Shown here one piece after another: positions 6,230 through 6,552 of a DNA stretch of 6,552 bases. Origin of the DNA: Bacteroidota bacterium (lineage in GTDB: Bacteria > Bacteroidota > Bacteroidia > NS11-12g > UBA9320); NCBI GenBank assembly GCA_947499775.1, contig CANMPY010000107.1, forward strand, positions 1-6,552. Direction: 5' to 3'. The translations under genes and the position numbers were made by a program. How positions within the stretch are numbered: the stretch's first letter is position 1; every line of letters begins with the position of its first letter. Under the pieces are notes generated by a model. It did not search any database. It was not told the DNA's origin and was given only the letters and a program-made list of their open reading frames with translations.

Positions 6230-6552
6230 CTAATTATGCCATTGCATCAAATTAGTAATGGCTTTAAAATTTTGATTTGTCGAATCTAATACCCCATCCC
6301 ACTGATAATAATGATCATTAAGCAAGCGCCGCTTATAGTTAATATAAGTATTTATATTACCAGGCTCGGCGAATGCCTTTTGCGTAAAATCAATACGCTT
6401 TACTGCCCTAAACATCTGAATAACCTGTTTTTGGGGTATTTGTTTATGAAAACTTAATTTAGAAGTTGATCCAGGCAATGTTTCTAATTTATAAACTTGC
6501 CCATTTTTTAAGTATATATAATTAACATTCATTCCCGTATACCCTCCATACG
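6230..6552 (-). CDS. Conserved hypothetical protein, 5'-truncated at the window edge
   Basis: The frame ends with a TAG at 6230-6232. It can be read from an ATG at 6532, but it stays open through 6550 and adds YGGYTG directly before that Met. The combined 'GGYTGM..NYIYLKNGQVYK' resembles the start of the mature part of small Bacteroidota proteins of unknown function in which a 'GGGFTG..t.y.Ll.nGqlf' segment follows a lipoprotein or signal peptide. I therefore infer that Met at 6532 is internal and that the true start lies beyond the window. The remainder (IPQKQVIQMFRAVKRIDF, then a 'FAEPGNINTYINYK' stretch and a C-terminal NLMQWHN) has no catalytic motif I can name. It lies 6 bases upstream of the SDR gene in the same direction, so the two are likely co-transcribed. 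Confidence 0.65.
   Translation of the reverse strand, partial: YGGYTGMNVNYIYLKNGQVYKLETLPGSTSKLSFHKQIPQKQVIQMFRAVKRIDFTQKAFAEPGNINTYINYKRRLLNDHYYQWDGVLDSTNQNFKAITNLMQWHN

Overview
The window looks like chromosomal DNA from a member of the Bacteroidota. The evidence is AT-rich sequence with near-absent Shine-Dalgarno sites, a well-formed Bacteroidota-type promoter (TTG about 20 nt before TAnnTTTG), a signal-peptide beta-barrel-like protein, and protein families common in that phylum. I cannot assign a genus. All supported protein genes lie on the minus strand, so transcription runs from right to left.

From the right: a truncated conserved hypothetical gene (its 5' end lies beyond base 6552), an NAD(P)-binding SDR-type protein with a C-terminal DUF2867 domain 6 bases downstream, a 100-base gap, a secreted or outer-membrane protein of unknown function, and an MFS transporter of the MHS type whose start overlaps the previous stop by ATGA. 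The last two are almost certainly co-transcribed and translationally coupled. The whole set may form one operon, although a possible promoter and inverted repeat sit just before the outer-membrane gene. The transporter is unusual: it has an insertion of about 70 residues after TM9 and two extra C-terminal membrane helices.

A 234-base spacer follows. It carries a clear promoter for a separate gene encoding an AlbA_2/Schlafen-type, GHKL-like ATP-binding DNA-binding regulator of the 'RecG-like' kind with a C-terminal winged helix. Downstream of it is a dense 170-base patch of short repeats and a probable intrinsic terminator. The leftmost 150 bases encode the C-terminal tail of a second AlbA_2-type protein, with no start codon or upstream domains, so it is a likely remnant. 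The left 1.7 kb therefore looks accessory, and the rest looks like ordinary metabolic, transport and envelope genes. I see no RNA genes, transposase, CRISPR array or recognisable defence system beyond the AlbA_2 regulator.
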